Shown here piece after piece: positions 39,016 to 50,010 of a DNA stretch of 64,000 bases; position 1 is the stretch's first letter; every line of letters begins with the position of its first letter. The translations under genes were made by a program, and so were the position numbers. Source of the stretch: Trichomonas tenax (taxonomy: Eukaryota; Parabasalia; Trichomonadida; Trichomonadidae). Under the pieces are notes generated by a model, which saw only the letters and a list, made by a program, of their open reading frames with translations, searched no databases and was not told the DNA's origin. The DNA is taken from assembly GCA_023091735.1 (NCBI GenBank), contig JALKBU010000083.1:1-64000 (forward strand). Reading direction: 5' to 3'.

Positions 39016-42000
39016 ATGGCTTCAAAGTCTTCTAATTCGAGCCATTCAACGAGAATCAATCAGATGAACCTTTTCGATGAGTCAAAGCGCTCTCTCCAGC
39101 TTGTTATCAACAATTTGAAGTTTCAAGCGCTAACGTCGATAAAACCAATTTCAATTCTTGATATTTATCCGCAAATTCTATTTTTCATTAAAAACACGAG
39201 TCTAGAGAATGTGAGTGATCGCATTAAAATCCTTTCTGCTTTTTCTCCACTTGAATCATATTTTGTTAAAACAGCATTTTCGAACAAATGCACAGTATTC
39301 GGCACATTTACTTTCTACTGGCAGATATTTTCTAAAATGTTTTGGAAAATCAGTTCAAATTTCGTTTTAAATATTCAATCTGATTTAGAAGAATTAAAAG
39401 AGTTACTTGTGACAAATCCATTGCATTCTGCAGCTGTTGAATCAATTATTTCGATTCATCAATCGCAACCAAAAGATATAAATTTACTTCAAACTTCGAT
39501 AAATAACTTTAAATCGCTCTTAAAAGGAAATGGACCTGAGCACGAACAACTTGATGCAATTCAGAAGAAAATTGATAACTTCAGAGATATCAAAACATTT
39601 CGAGATTTTGTTAAAACTATCGATCAAATTTTATCAAAGCAAGAAATCGTTTTTCAGACTTCATACAATGAGAGTGATATCGAAAAAATCTCAAATATGT
39701 CTTTAAGTTATTCGTTATTGTGCACAGAGACAATATCATATTTTGATCAAAACTTTGTGAACGAATTGGTCGAAATTGAACAGATCCTTTACTATATCAA
39801 GAGCTTCACCGCACCAAAGGATTTATCAGAACTCTCTAAATTGCTCACAATGCAAGCAGAAGCGAAATTCCGTTCAACACCAATTGTTGCGCCAAATATT
39901 TTAACAGATATAGAAAATATAGTTCAGTCTAATTATCCAGACTCAATACACACATTTTATGAATTTCTTGCATCTTATAAAAAATTATTTGATGGCCAAG
40001 TTGATCGCCCATTGGCATATTTGTCCGGTGTTTATCTGAGCCTTATTGTTTTTGATCAAGGATTGGAAATTGACGATAATCACGATATGCAAAAGAATCT
40101 CGACGATGTGATGGTTGTTATATGCTTGCAAGTGATTTCTAGGTCCATTTACGAAGATTCATTAGTGTTGGATGAATATATGTCGAGTTATGTAACTCCA
40201 TCAAATCAATTATTCTTAACAATCGAGAAACTCACAAATGCTGCAACAGAACTCAAAAATTTGGGATTGGTCGATGAATATTATTCGAATTTCTTCGAAA
40301 GGTTTATTTTGATGTTCAGAAGTTTATTCAAATTGTTGTCAATGGTTCAACCAAACATTTTGGAAACAACAATTGAAACATTTTGCATTTACGTTCCTCC
40401 GTTATTCTCTATTCCAAATCTTATCAAAAAGAAGTATTTGGACATATTGCGATCTGGTCAACCATCAATCGAAATATTGAGTAGTTCGCAGAGCATTTTA
40501 ACTCCAAGCGAAGTCATTGAACGCGTCAGACAATATATCATTCAAATGAATTCAAAACATTCAGTTTTAACTGTCGAAGATACATATGTAATCACAATTT
40601 TCTTATTCTACTATTGTGCTTCGCAGTTCTATACGAATTATGTTCCAAAGAACTCCAATATATCAGAGTTCGTTTTGTGCGTTGAACCAAATCAAACATC
40701 AATTAAATTCCAGCAACTTGGTGAATGCTTAATCGAGTTCATTGAAGAGAAGAGCTTCAGCAATATCAGTCTCGTTGAAAAATTTTTCTCAATCAACTTA
40801 GTTTCATTATACAAAAATTGCCAAAATGAATCAACAGTCAAAGAACTTTATAAGTTCCTGTGCGAGAAATTATATATTCCAAAGCTTCCAGTGACATTCT
40901 TCGAAATGATTGAGTTCATCAAAGCAGCAATCATGGCACATAAAGGTGAAGGAATTGAAACACTCAAATACATCAAATCCTGCTTTGAATCTCTTGAACT
41001 AATGGACTTTAACATTGATTTCGAGAAACTCGAGAAATGTTCATTAACACTTTCAGCATCATTCGGAAAGACAAACAGAATCACAAATAGCATTATAACA
41101 TTTGCTAAATTCTTAAAAGTCTTCCACAGGACATCTCTCAAGATGTCTGAAATCGGTTACGAATATCACAGCTATGATGCGACATCTTCTAATCTCGTTC
41201 AGTTGCTATTGATGTCCAATGTTTCAATGTCGATGGAAGATATTTTCAACGGATATCCAACAGTTTTACAAAAGATGCACCAAGTTTTCCCATTCAACAA
41301 TTCCAATGCAAATTCATGCGACAAAGGTGTTTTCATGCCTCTTGTTGACGGCATTCGGCAGTTTTTGCAGAGACCAGCGAATTCACAGACAAAACTCGAT
41401 GAAGAATTTTTCAAGATTGTTCAGGCCTTTATTTATTCATTCTCAGTTTTCATCAAATATAACCAAGAAAACAAAGCATTGAACGAACTCGTTAAGAGCA
41501 TGGTTTCTGCTGCAATGCTGTTCCCCAAGCAAGGGGCAAACTTCAATGCACAGTATGAGAAATACCACATCGATCTTCTCGTTACACTCCTTACATTGAG
41601 AAAGTATATAACACAATCAAATACGATCAAAAAGAATTTCATTACTGATTGGTTGACGTCTGATGTTGATGAGTTCACAGCAACAATAATGAGAAGTGCC
41701 ATTAGAGTTTGGAGTATTGATTATTCTAACGTTGCTTTGCAAATGATTATGAAGCTCAATGACGCATTCAAGCCCGATATTTCCTACACTCCACAAAATG
41801 GACAAGTGTTCCTCACAACAGCGATTAAAGAGCCAACGCCTGATATCTGCATTTCCTTTGATTTCCCATCTGCTCAAAATTTGGTCACTGCAAGCAGACG
41901 CGTTCAAGATCGTAAACTTTATGATCTCATTCAGAAGTTGTCTGTCTTTCTTAAAGATCAAACAGTGAAAATCGAAACAGGAAAGTTCTGCCTGAAGAAT

Positions 42001-42747
42001 GCTTCTCTTTTGGCAATGCAGGAAGATTTGATTCTCGATATCGAACGCAGCGTTGCAAAAGTTTCTGAAGAAATAGACCGAGTTAGAGAAATTAAAGCGA
42101 AGCAACCGGAAATAATCAAACAAAAGATTCAGCAATTTAATGCAGATTTAGAAGCGAGTACATCAAAAGTTGCCGCTGAAAGATCGAAACTAGAAACAGT
42201 TGTTGCTGAATTGAAAAATCTCGAAGAACAAAATCAAGCAAGAAAGAAGGAACTCGAAGGCCTTAAGTCAACAATATCCGCGGAAGATGTTCTTGTTTTG
42301 TCAAGAGGAATCCATCTCGATAATGACGATGATAAAAGCGATGATATTCGTCAGCAACTGGAGATCGATCAATATGTTGATGCAGTCAAGAACCAGAATG
42401 ACAAACTTCGCCTTGCCATTAAGCGTCGCCGTCTCATGGGAGAGATTCCTCGTCTTCTCGAAAGTGATTCTGATGACAGCTATAAGAAAGTCGCAGATGA
42501 ACTTAAGAAGAAGATTGCAGATTTATTGGCGCCATCGATTAAAGATTCCAAACACAATTACTTCCTTCCGATGCCAACAGAAGTTTCAAATCTTTTATCC
42601 TTCTGTGTTAATCTCAATACGAAGACACCAACCAAAGAAAGCGTTTTCAAGATGAAGGATTCACTTCTGAAGTTCATCGATACAACAGAGAACTTCATCA
42701 CCCAAATGAAGACAAACAGAGCAGTCATGAAAAATCTCAAGAAATAA
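39016..42747 (+). CDS. Very large alpha-helical protein with C-terminal coiled coil
   Basis: 1243 aa, the largest complete gene in the window. The first ~1000 residues are helical without obvious domain boundaries, membrane helices or catalytic motifs. A coiled coil spans about 1005-1090 (ERSVAKVSEEIDRVREIKAK). After it comes an acidic patch (DNDDDKSDD) and a second charged coil to about 1175. The build suggests a structural or trafficking scaffold. I do not recognise a family. Internal frames on both strands are shadows of this gene. ATG 39016 is the first in frame and follows a T-rich leader. Confidence 0.72.
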   Translation: MASKSSNSSHSTRINQMNLFDESKRSLQLVINNLKFQALTSIKPISILDIYPQILFFIKNTSLENVSDRIKILSAFSPLESYFVKTAFSNKCTVFGTFTFYWQIFSKMFWKISSNFVLNIQSDLEELKELLVTNPLHSAAVESIISIHQSQPKDINLLQTSINNFKSLLKGNGPEHEQLDAIQKKIDNFRDIKTFRDFVKTIDQILSKQEIVFQTSYNESDIEKISNMSLSYSLLCTETISYFDQNFVNELVEIEQILYYIKSFTAPKDLSELSKLLTMQAEAKFRSTPIVAPNILTDIENIVQSNYPDSIHTFYEFLASYKKLFDGQVDRPLAYLSGVYLSLIVFDQGLEIDDNHDMQKNLDDVMVVICLQVISRSIYEDSLVLDEYMSSYVTPSNQLFLTIEKLTNAATELKNLGLVDEYYSNFFERFILMFRSLFKLLSMVQPNILETTIETFCIYVPPLFSIPNLIKKKYLDILRSGQPSIEILSSSQSILTPSEVIERVRQYIIQMNSKHSVLTVEDTYVITIFLFYYCASQFYTNYVPKNSNISEFVLCVEPNQTSIKFQQLGECLIEFIEEKSFSNISLVEKFFSINLVSLYKNCQNESTVKELYKFLCEKLYIPKLPVTFFEMIEFIKAAIMAHKGEGIETLKYIKSCFESLELMDFNIDFEKLEKCSLTLSASFGKTNRITNSIITFAKFLKVFHRTSLKMSEIGYEYHSYDATSSNLVQLLLMSNVSMSMEDIFNGYPTVLQKMHQVFPFNNSNANSCDKGVFMPLVDGIRQFLQRPANSQTKLDEEFFKIVQAFIYSFSVFIKYNQENKALNELVKSMVSAAMLFPKQGANFNAQYEKYHIDLLVTLLTLRKYITQSNTIKKNFITDWLTSDVDEFTATIMRSAIRVWSIDYSNVALQMIMKLNDAFKPDISYTPQNGQVFLTTAIKEPTPDICISFDFPSAQNLVTASRRVQDRKLYDLIQKLSVFLKDQTVKIETGKFCLKNASLLAMQEDLILDIERSVAKVSEEIDRVREIKAKQPEIIKQKIQQFNADLEASTSKVAAERSKLETVVAELKNLEEQNQARKKELEGLKSTISAEDVLVLSRGIHLDNDDDKSDDIRQQLEIDQYVDAVKNQNDKLRLAIKRRRLMGEIPRLLESDSDDSYKKVADELKKKIADLLAPSIKDSKHNYFLPMPTEVSNLLSFCVNLNTKTPTKESVFKMKDSLLKFIDTTENFITQMKTNRAVMKNLKK

Positions 42748-42982
42748 TTTATGAATAAATGTTTTAGTATTTTAAGAACTACATCATATCCTTTGCATCC
42801 AAATATGAGAATCCAATAATTAAACCAATGAAATTTTTAAACACCAAAGATCGAAATCAAATAACTTGATTTTTTTGATGATCATTTTATTTAAAAATGA
42901 TGAAAAACAAAGGAGAATAATATAGAAAATAGTTTAGAAGAGAGAATATAATATATATAATAGGACGAAGAGAAAAGAAGGT

Positions 42983-44340
42983 TTAAACCTTCCATGAGAG
43001 AACGTTTTCACCATTGCCTCTGACAAAAGCGAAAGCAGGTGGAATGTTGGAGATGAGTTTGAGGATATCGACGTTAATGGAAGCGTTCATATCATCTGTT
43101 GGGACGAATAATGTGGAAATAACAAGAGCCGCGCTGCTGGAGAATTCATGAATCATGTCTGAAAAGAGCAAGAATCTCGTGAATGTCTGATCATAGGCAG
43201 ATCTGTGCGTGAGATTCTCCCAATATGGTGTAGCGAATGCAGATGGTCTCAGCTTTCTTTCGCAAAGCTCTCTTCTGACAACTTCTGCGTCGATTCTGAA
43301 CTTCTCACAAAGCTTTCTTGTTCTGTACTCTGACTCCGCGACAGTATCACCATTGCCTGCGTAAGCAACAGTGATGATGTGGATCTTCTTCTTCATGAAC
43401 TTAGCAATGATGTAGCCGGCAAGAACTGTGAGGCTTCCTTCATCGGAGAGCCAGTAGATGTCGATGTAATCGCTCTGTGCGTTGATTTCGTTCGGTCTTG
43501 TTGCGAAAATGCATTCGTATATAGCTTTGAGGATTTCCAACGTCATTTCGTGGATTTCGTCGTTTGGTCTACCGTCCATGTTGATGAAAACTGTGTTTGG
43601 CCTGAATGCGCCAACGCTTGATGTAAGCATCTGGCGCGTGAGGGCATCGATCAGATTTGCGGCCATGACAGTCTCGTAGAAGATGTTATACGCATTTGTG
43701 TAATACTTTTGAAGACTTGTCCTCTGCTCTAAAGCAACATTGATGCCGTTTGATTCGTTGATAACTTGGCTGACGATGCAGAAACCTTCTCCACTAAGAA
43801 CAACGTCGATGAATGGAAGCGTTGTCTCTTCAAGCTTTTAGTTTTCACCGACAACTGTCAACAAATTGATCCTGAGGAGCTTCGGATTGAGAGAAATCCT
43901 CTGGTGCCCAAGGCGTGTGAAAACGCCCTGTAGAAGGCCTTAGCTTGGTGAAGAGAGCCCCAGTTCTGATCAGATCCGTAGTAGACACTGAGGGCATAGA
44001 TAATACCGAAGATAATCTTTTTGATCAATGTATTGAGCCAAAAAATCGTACAGCAAAGCACAAAAGTGATGATAACGCCAAAAAGACTCAAATACAGGCT
44101 CCAATACTTCGCCTTTGGGCGCCATCCTGGAATGCGAGCGCGAGAAGCAGACCAAACACACCAATTGAAGACGACAGTCAAGAAGAAGATTGTGTTGATA
44201 TTGGCGGTGAAATCGAGGTCACCGATTGCAACGAAGATTGCTGTGATTGTCAATGGAATAACGTAATCGTAGTGCCATATGATCTTCGGGAGCAGTCTGT
44301 CGTTCGCGAGTGTTGTGATAAGATCGATTGGAGAACCAAC
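42983..44340 (-). pseudogene. C-terminal half of an SLC12 cation-chloride cotransporter, broken
   Basis: Reading leftwards from about 44340, the minus strand encodes SLC12 landmarks. These are LITTLANDRLLPKI, membrane segments, PGWRPKAKYW, a further membrane pair, and NWGSLHQAKAFYRAFSHALG. After a one-base shift near 43910 comes the cytoplasmic domain. An in-frame TAA lies at 43838-43840; then FRPNTVFINM, YIDIYWLSDEGSLTVL, CEKFRIDAEVV, HEFSSSAALVIS and the family-typical end FVRGNGENVLSWKV. SLC12 proteins co-transport Na+/K+ with Cl-. The N-terminal half is missing: the frame instead continues upstream into an ABC transporter nucleotide-binding domain. The 43666-42983 part (227 aa) is an uninterrupted frame but lacks every membrane segment. 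Confidence 0.8.
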
Positions 44341-45849
44341 GAGAATATCTCTAGAAATGGAAATTCTCTGCTTCTGACTGCCAGAAAGTGAGGAAGGTTC
44401 TACCATTGTGTTGTAGTTATCTGGGATCAGCATAATGAATGGGTGAGTGTTACCTGTCTGAGCAGCCTCAGCGATGTCCTTATCGTTAGCATTCGGAACA
44501 GCCTACCTGATATTATCCTTGATGGACATTGAGAAGAGGACGGGGCCCTGAGGAACGATACTGATCTGGCTTCTCAAGTACTTTGGAGACCATTTTGTGA
44601 TTTTGACATCATCGACCAAGATCCCGCCAGACTCGATCTCGTAGAATCTCTTGAGCAACTGAAGTGTTGTGGACTTACTGCAGCCAGATTCACCAATCAA
44701 AGCGACTGTCTCTCCCTGGTTGACTGTGAAATTCAAGTTCTTGAGAGCGTACTCAGCAGGGCCTTTGTACTTGAAGCAGACATTGCGGAACTCAACCTTA
44801 CCATTGACTGTTGTTGCTGGCCCATCACCAAAGCGCAGGTTGACTTCAACTGGCTGCTCGAGGATCTGAAGGATCTTAGCAGCGGAGACCTTTGCACGGT
44901 CGAAATCTTCGACGAGAGCAAGAGCTGTTGAAATACCGAGAGCGGAGAAGATGAAGGACATCATAAGAGACATAAGGTCACCGTTCTCCATTCCCCATCC
45001 TGGACGACGTGCGATGATCCAGCATGAGAAGTACTGGAAGTAGATGATCATCGTGTGGATAACAATGTGAAAGAAACCATCTTCGATACCCTGAATCCTT
45101 GAACCATGATTAAAAACATCCATAATCTTGTCGAGGAATCTTCTGTACTCTTCGGCTCCGTACATTTCATTATCGAAGGACTTGACAGTTCTGAACGCGT
45201 TGATGACCTGCTCTGCCTTTGTGCCAGCGTCAGCTGTTGACTCGTTGTACTGCTTCCAGAGATTTGTGATCTTCGTCTGGCCGAACCAGTAAATGAAGCC
45301 GCAAATCGGGTATGTGATGAAGACAGTAAAAGTGACTCTCCAAGCCAGAAAGAAGGAAAGAATAATACCAGCGATTGCTTGAATTGAGTTCTGGAAGGCC
45401 ATAATGAACTTTGTAATGTAAACTTCGTTAAGAACAGCACAATCATTAGTTAATCTGCTCAAAAGGAGATCAGTTTCGTTCTGGTCGAAGTATGTGATAT
45501 CTAATTCCATGAGTTTCTTGTAAATGTGCTTTCTAAGGTCGGAAAAGAAGTATGGGTTGGAATAGCCAGCGACTATGTGCTGGATAAGCATCAAAACCGT
45601 GAAACAAACAATGTAAATTACCATTTTGATGATCAATTTAACAACAGAGTCGATGAAATCAGTCGAATTCGCGATAATAATAGACATGTTACCCATGAGC
45701 ACGTTCATAACCATAGGCATTGCACTGCAAACAAATTCGAAGAACAAAGCAATGGTAAAGATCCACTTTCTATCATAGTACCTCATAATACGCTTGTGCT
45801 CGCCTCAGTGGATCTCCACTTTCTCCTCACCACTATTCTTGGCAACCAT
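44341..45849 (-). pseudogene. ABC transporter (P-glycoprotein type) TMD-NBD half, broken and fused to SLC12 sequence
   Basis: Starts at ATG 45849. An in-frame TGA at 45805-45807 interrupts a natural N-terminus (KVEIH, stop, GEHKRIMRYYDRKW). A six-helix transmembrane domain follows, then the nucleotide-binding domain: Walker A reads GESGCSKST (canonical G-x-x-G-x-G-K-S/T, last Gly lost) and the Q-loop IVPQGPVLFS. An in-frame TAG sits at 44503-44505. The ABC signature is altered to SLSGSQKQRIS. Directly after RDILVGSP, where Walker B should come, the frame switches into SLC12 sequence. So the ATPase lacks Walker B, D- and H-loops. Family role is ATP-driven export. This copy cannot work as an ABC pump. 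Confidence 0.8.
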
Positions 45850-46210
45850 CAACTAAAAATGTTCTCTTTAAAATTGAGACAAAATGAACCCTCAAAAATT
45901 GAACGATCATTTCAATTTTTTAATTGAGGATAAAAATTTTTCCTCTCAATTTAGAGTTTATCCATTATCGCTTAACATTCTGCTTTATTGTATCTGAAAA
46001 GCCAATATTTTCATTCTTCGCCGGACAAAATTATGCTTTTTAAAAGGGTTCGCATTTTTACTCCCAATCGCTACTAAAACTACGCTTGCAGGAGCTAAAG
46101 AGGAATAATGAGCAAAAGAATAAAATTTAAAATGAATGGGCCATGACCCATTTACTTCTCAAAATATTTCAACACTCTCAATTTGTAAAATTATTTTTAT
46201 TGTTTTATAG
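45850..46210. other. Divergent spacer between two broken ABC genes
   Basis: AT-rich 361-base region between opposite-facing ABC transporter genes. TCATTTT on the minus strand about 30-40 bases before ATG 45849 could be the left gene's initiator. No other feature seen. Confidence 0.4.
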
Positions 46211-48186
46211 ATGAACATGTGTGCTCAGTCAAGCGAGTACTCTAGCAGCATGTCCTCGAGTGCTTCTAGTTTCATCATCCAGGAGATGTTCTCTAGCGAA
46301 GAGAACAACAAAGCCCGTTGTAAGATTTATGGTGTCTTGTTCAGCGATCCATAGGCATACTTGGGAACAATTCCAGCCGTTATATCCGATGCTACACAAA
46401 TTGTCAACTATATCATTCTTGGTTACATTATCAATGCAATGTCTGAATATGCTTTAGGCAGAAGAGATGATCCTATGCCACGCGTTGCAATGCTATTGGT
46501 TTATCAAGCTATTGTTTCTGTCATTATTGGTATTTGCCGAAGTTTGACAAGTTTCATGTGGATCAGAGCCAGTGCTCACGTTTCTATTAAGATTAGAGAT
46601 GAAATCTTTACTAATATTATGAAGTACGATGTCGCTTTCTTCGATACATTTTGGGTGAAGATGTCGCTGTTTTGCAGGAATGCTTCGGTGCGAACAAGGG
46701 CGGCCAGTTCGTTATTGATACAATCATGGTCTTCGTTTACAACTGGAAGCTCGGTTTGATCGCTTTAACTTTGTTCCCAGTCGTCGCAGTCATCATCATC
46801 TTGTTCCATCCACAGATTGCTAAGCGCGGCCAGGCGAGATTCAGAAACGTCGCCGGATCAATGACAATCGTCGAAGAAACATTGGGTTCTATCAGAATAG
46901 TCAGAGGCTACAACTGTGAAGAGGGAGATGAGCGAAGATTCAACGAGGAGATAGAAATGGGCGCTCACCACTATAAGATCTTCACAATCATCATGATCCT
47001 CATGTGGTCTGTCGTTCTCGGTGACCTCTACTGGGGTGCAACAATGGTTGACACAACCCCAGGCACTCATTTCGGTGCTGGGCAGCTTTTCTCTTGCTTA
47101 TGCTTCACATTCTTCGGCTCCTTTGGTTTGGTTATGCTCATGAAAGGTCTTAACGCCGAGCAGAGAGCTGTCCACCCCGGTGCTAGAATCATGCAGTTGC
47201 TCAACTACCAGACGCACATCAACTTCGACGGTGGTGAGACATACGAACCATTCATTGGTCATATCAAATTCCAGAACGTTTCCTTCTGCTATCCAACAAG
47301 ATCTGTTATGGTTTTGAAGAATGTCAACTTCGAGATCAAGCCAAGAGAGAGTGTCGCTCTCGTCGGTCACTCAGGCTCTGGCAAGTCCACATGCGTCCAG
47401 CTCATCGAAAGATACTACGATGTCACAGAGGGCATCATTTCCATCGATGGCCACAACATCAAGGATCTCGATCCAAAGTCGCTGCACAGGAAGATGGCTT
47501 TGGTCTCCCAGGATCCAGTTTTGTTCCAGGAGTCTATCAAGATGAATGTTATGTACGGCGTTGAGAAGAACAAGACTGACAAGGAAGTTTGGGATGCCCT
47601 TGATAAGGCTAATGCTAAGAAGTTCGTCCAGAAGTTCGAGAATCAGCTCCAGCAGTTGATCGGTGATCGTGGTAGTACATTTTCCGGTGGTCAGAAGCAG
47701 AGAATTACAAGAGCTGTCATCAAGGACCCAGTCATCCTGATCTGCGATGAAGCTACGTCTGCTCTCGATAGTGAGTCCGAGAAGAATGTTCAAGCTGCTC
47801 TTGATAAGATTCTCGAAACAAGAACTGGTATCATTGTCGCTCACAGACTTTCCACAATTAGAAACGCTAACATCATTTATTGCTTCGATGCTGGTGAGAT
47901 CAAGGAGAGAGGTACACACGATGAACTTGTTGCTCTCCAAGGTTACTACTACAACCTAGTCAAGCACCAGATGCAGAAGGCGGAGGCTGAAGCTGCAAAG
48001 AAGCTCGAGGAAGAGAAGAAGGGTACTAAGCCTCAGGAGGAAGAAAAGAAGCCAAAGGAGGAAGAGAAGAAGCCTGCTAAGAAGGAGAAGGATGAGGAAT
48101 CCTCTTCATCATCATCTAGCAACAGCAAGTCCACTAAGGCTGAAGATATTGAGGAAGTAGATTCTGGCAGTGGTGCCGAGATTTAA
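46211..48186 (+). pseudogene. ABC transporter (P-glycoprotein type) half-transporter gene, broken
   Basis: Starts at ATG 46211. An in-frame TAG at 46352-46354 interrupts FSDP/AYLGTIPAV at the first membrane helix. A frameshift plus apparent loss of about ten codons near 46648 separates KYDVAFFDT from LGEDVAVLQE. After that the 511-codon frame is clean. It encodes transmembrane helices 3-6 and a nucleotide-binding domain with Walker A GHSGSGKST, Q-loop SQDPVLF, signature FSGGQKQRI (followed by TRAV, about two residues shorter than usual), Walker B VILICDEATSALD and H-loop AHRLSTI. The tail is Lys/Glu-rich, then Ser/Asp-rich. The nucleotide-binding domain looks intact and its codons are well preserved, so damage may be recent or a sequence error. 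Confidence 0.78.
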
Positions 48187-48408
48187 ATTTCATCATATTT
48201 CTGTCTATTGAAATAAAATTTTATCATTTTGTTTAATTTGAACATTTCTTTAATTCTATTCAATCCTTTCTCTTCTGATTATATAATTTGATGTCTATAG
48301 AGTTTGTGTTATCATAAAGTATTACTGTGATTAAGTTCTCTTATTGAAATAGTAATAAGAGAATAAAAAAGTGATTTGATTTAAAAGTATTATTTATTAT
48401 AATTTTTC

Positions 48409-49323
48409 TTATTCCTGAAGGAATCTTTCGGCAAGAAGAGCAGCCTGGCAACCAGTGCCAGCAGATGTAATAGCCTGGCGGTAAACGCGATCAGCACAGT
48501 CACCACAAACGAAAACACCTGGAACTTTTGTTGCTGGTGAACCGTGTGTAATGAAATAACCCTGAGCGTCTGTTTCTAAGTATTCCTTGAAGATGGATGT
48601 AGCTGGGCGGTGGCCAATGCAGACGAAGACACCATCGCAGTTGATGACTTTCTCTTCGCCTGTCTGGTTGTTCTTTACTCTGACGCCAGTGACCTTGTTG
48701 TCTCCCAAAATTTCTTTGACTTCGGAGTTCCAAACCATCTGGATTGTGGAATCAGCGACACGCTTTTTCATTGGAAGAGAAGCGCGGAGCTGGTCGCGGC
48801 GGTGAATCATGTGGACTGACTTGCAGATGTGGTTCAAGAACAAAGCCTCTTCAGCAGCGGCATCACCACCACCGACAACGACGACATCCTTTCCTTTGTA
48901 GAGTGGTCCATCGCATGTAGCGCAGCCGGAAACACCACGGCCTTTGAGTCTTTCCTCAGACTCGAGACCAAGGTACATTGCTGTAGCGCCTGTGGAGATG
49001 ATGACTGTCCTGGCGAGATATGTTGTGCCCATATCTGTCTCTAATTTCTTTGGACACACTGCGAAGTCAACTTTTGTGACAACTTCGTATCTGAATTCAG
49101 CACCAGCAGCTGTAGCCTGCTGCTCGATGTGCTCGACGAGGCCTGGGCCTGTGCCCTTCCAGCCTGGGAAGTTCTCGAGCTCTGTTGTTGTTGTGAGTTG
49201 ACCACCTGGTTGCTCACCGTGTAAGACGACTGTCTTCAATCCAGCGCGAGCGGCATAGAGTGCAGCTGTGCCACCACCTGGTCCACTACCTATGACGACG
49301 AGATCAAATCTTTCTATTGACAT
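48409..49323 (-). CDS. Thioredoxin reductase (bacterial-type, low molecular weight)
   Basis: 304 aa from the preferred ATG 49323. FAD-binding GSGPGGGTAA lies at the N-terminus, the redox-active pair is in CATC (GCATCDGPLYKG), NADPH binding is VVVGGGDAAAEEA, HRRDQLRA follows, and the second FAD motif is FVCGDCAD. It transfers electrons from NADPH to thioredoxin. In trichomonads this is a key peroxide defence because these cells lack glutathione reductase and catalase. The frame is open 32 codons further upstream to 49419, but TCATTT on the minus strand (49331-49336) lies eight bases before ATG 49323 and matches the initiator, so the short form is chosen. Confidence 0.94.
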   Translation of the reverse strand: MSIERFDLVVIGSGPGGGTAALYAARAGLKTVVLHGEQPGGQLTTTTELENFPGWKGTGPGLVEHIEQQATAAGAEFRYEVVTKVDFAVCPKKLETDMGTTYLARTVIISTGATAMYLGLESEERLKGRGVSGCATCDGPLYKGKDVVVVGGGDAAAEEALFLNHICKSVHMIHRRDQLRASLPMKKRVADSTIQMVWNSEVKEILGDNKVTGVRVKNNQTGEEKVINCDGVFVCIGHRPATSIFKEYLETDAQGYFITHGSPATKVPGVFVCGDCADRVYRQAITSAGTGCQAALLAERFLQE

Positions 49324-49330
49324 TGTGTAG

Positions 49331-49336
49331 AAATGA
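49331..49336 (-). promoter_or_regulatory. Initiator-like element (TCATTT) of thioredoxin reductase gene
   Basis: TCATTT eight bases before ATG 49323 on the minus strand. It falls inside the longer open frame and argues against the ATG at 49419. Confidence 0.5.
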
Positions 49337-50010
49337 TGTGAAGCATTCAATCCTTTGAAATTCTCAATTTTTAAAAAATTTTTTGATCTCCATAAATTAT
49401 TGCTTCGAAATACTTCCATTCACCCATAAATCAATTATCACACAATAAAACTGAGATATCACAACATTTTTCATATATTGAATCAGATTCCAGCAGTTTG
49501 AGCTATTTTGATGGTAAATCTTGATTAAGCTCTGTTGGTTATAGATATATACGTGACGATATTATTTTATGGAAGTTCAAAAAGATTGTTCAAATAAAAA
49601 TTTGTCACGTAAGTTTTCGGTTTTTGTTGTAAAATGTCAAAAATCCCACCAAATTTTCGAAAAGTGATTCTATAGCTTTATACATTGATCATATCGATTG
49701 ATCTATATAATATATAAATAGTACTAAGTGATTAGAAAATGTTGGCATAGGTTTTTCATTTTAATTCATCACATCTTCATTATCGATATTGATCACATTT
49801 GAAATATTGAGGAAACATCATTACCATGCGTTTTTCTATTCAAATCAAATATAACCAAAGATCAACAGCCTTATAAAACAATTATTCTCAATCAATATTT
49901 TAAAAAATTCTTATTTCCAACAAAACGCATTGGCATCATATAGATCATCAACAGCTAGTATCAAAGTATAAATTCAAAAAGAGAAAATTTCAGAAAAACA
50001 AAAAAAATAT
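49337..50010. other. Spacer, no gene seen
   Basis: AT-rich. TGTCACGTAAG at 49603-49613 (plus orientation) is a variant of the recurrent spacer motif, about 280 bases from the thioredoxin reductase start and pointing the other way. Otherwise nothing supported. Confidence 0.35.

Noticed and set aside
1718..46354. Reassigned stop codons in this organism
   Set aside because: All three stop triplets appear as in-frame lesions and also terminate intact genes, so no consistent reassignment fits.
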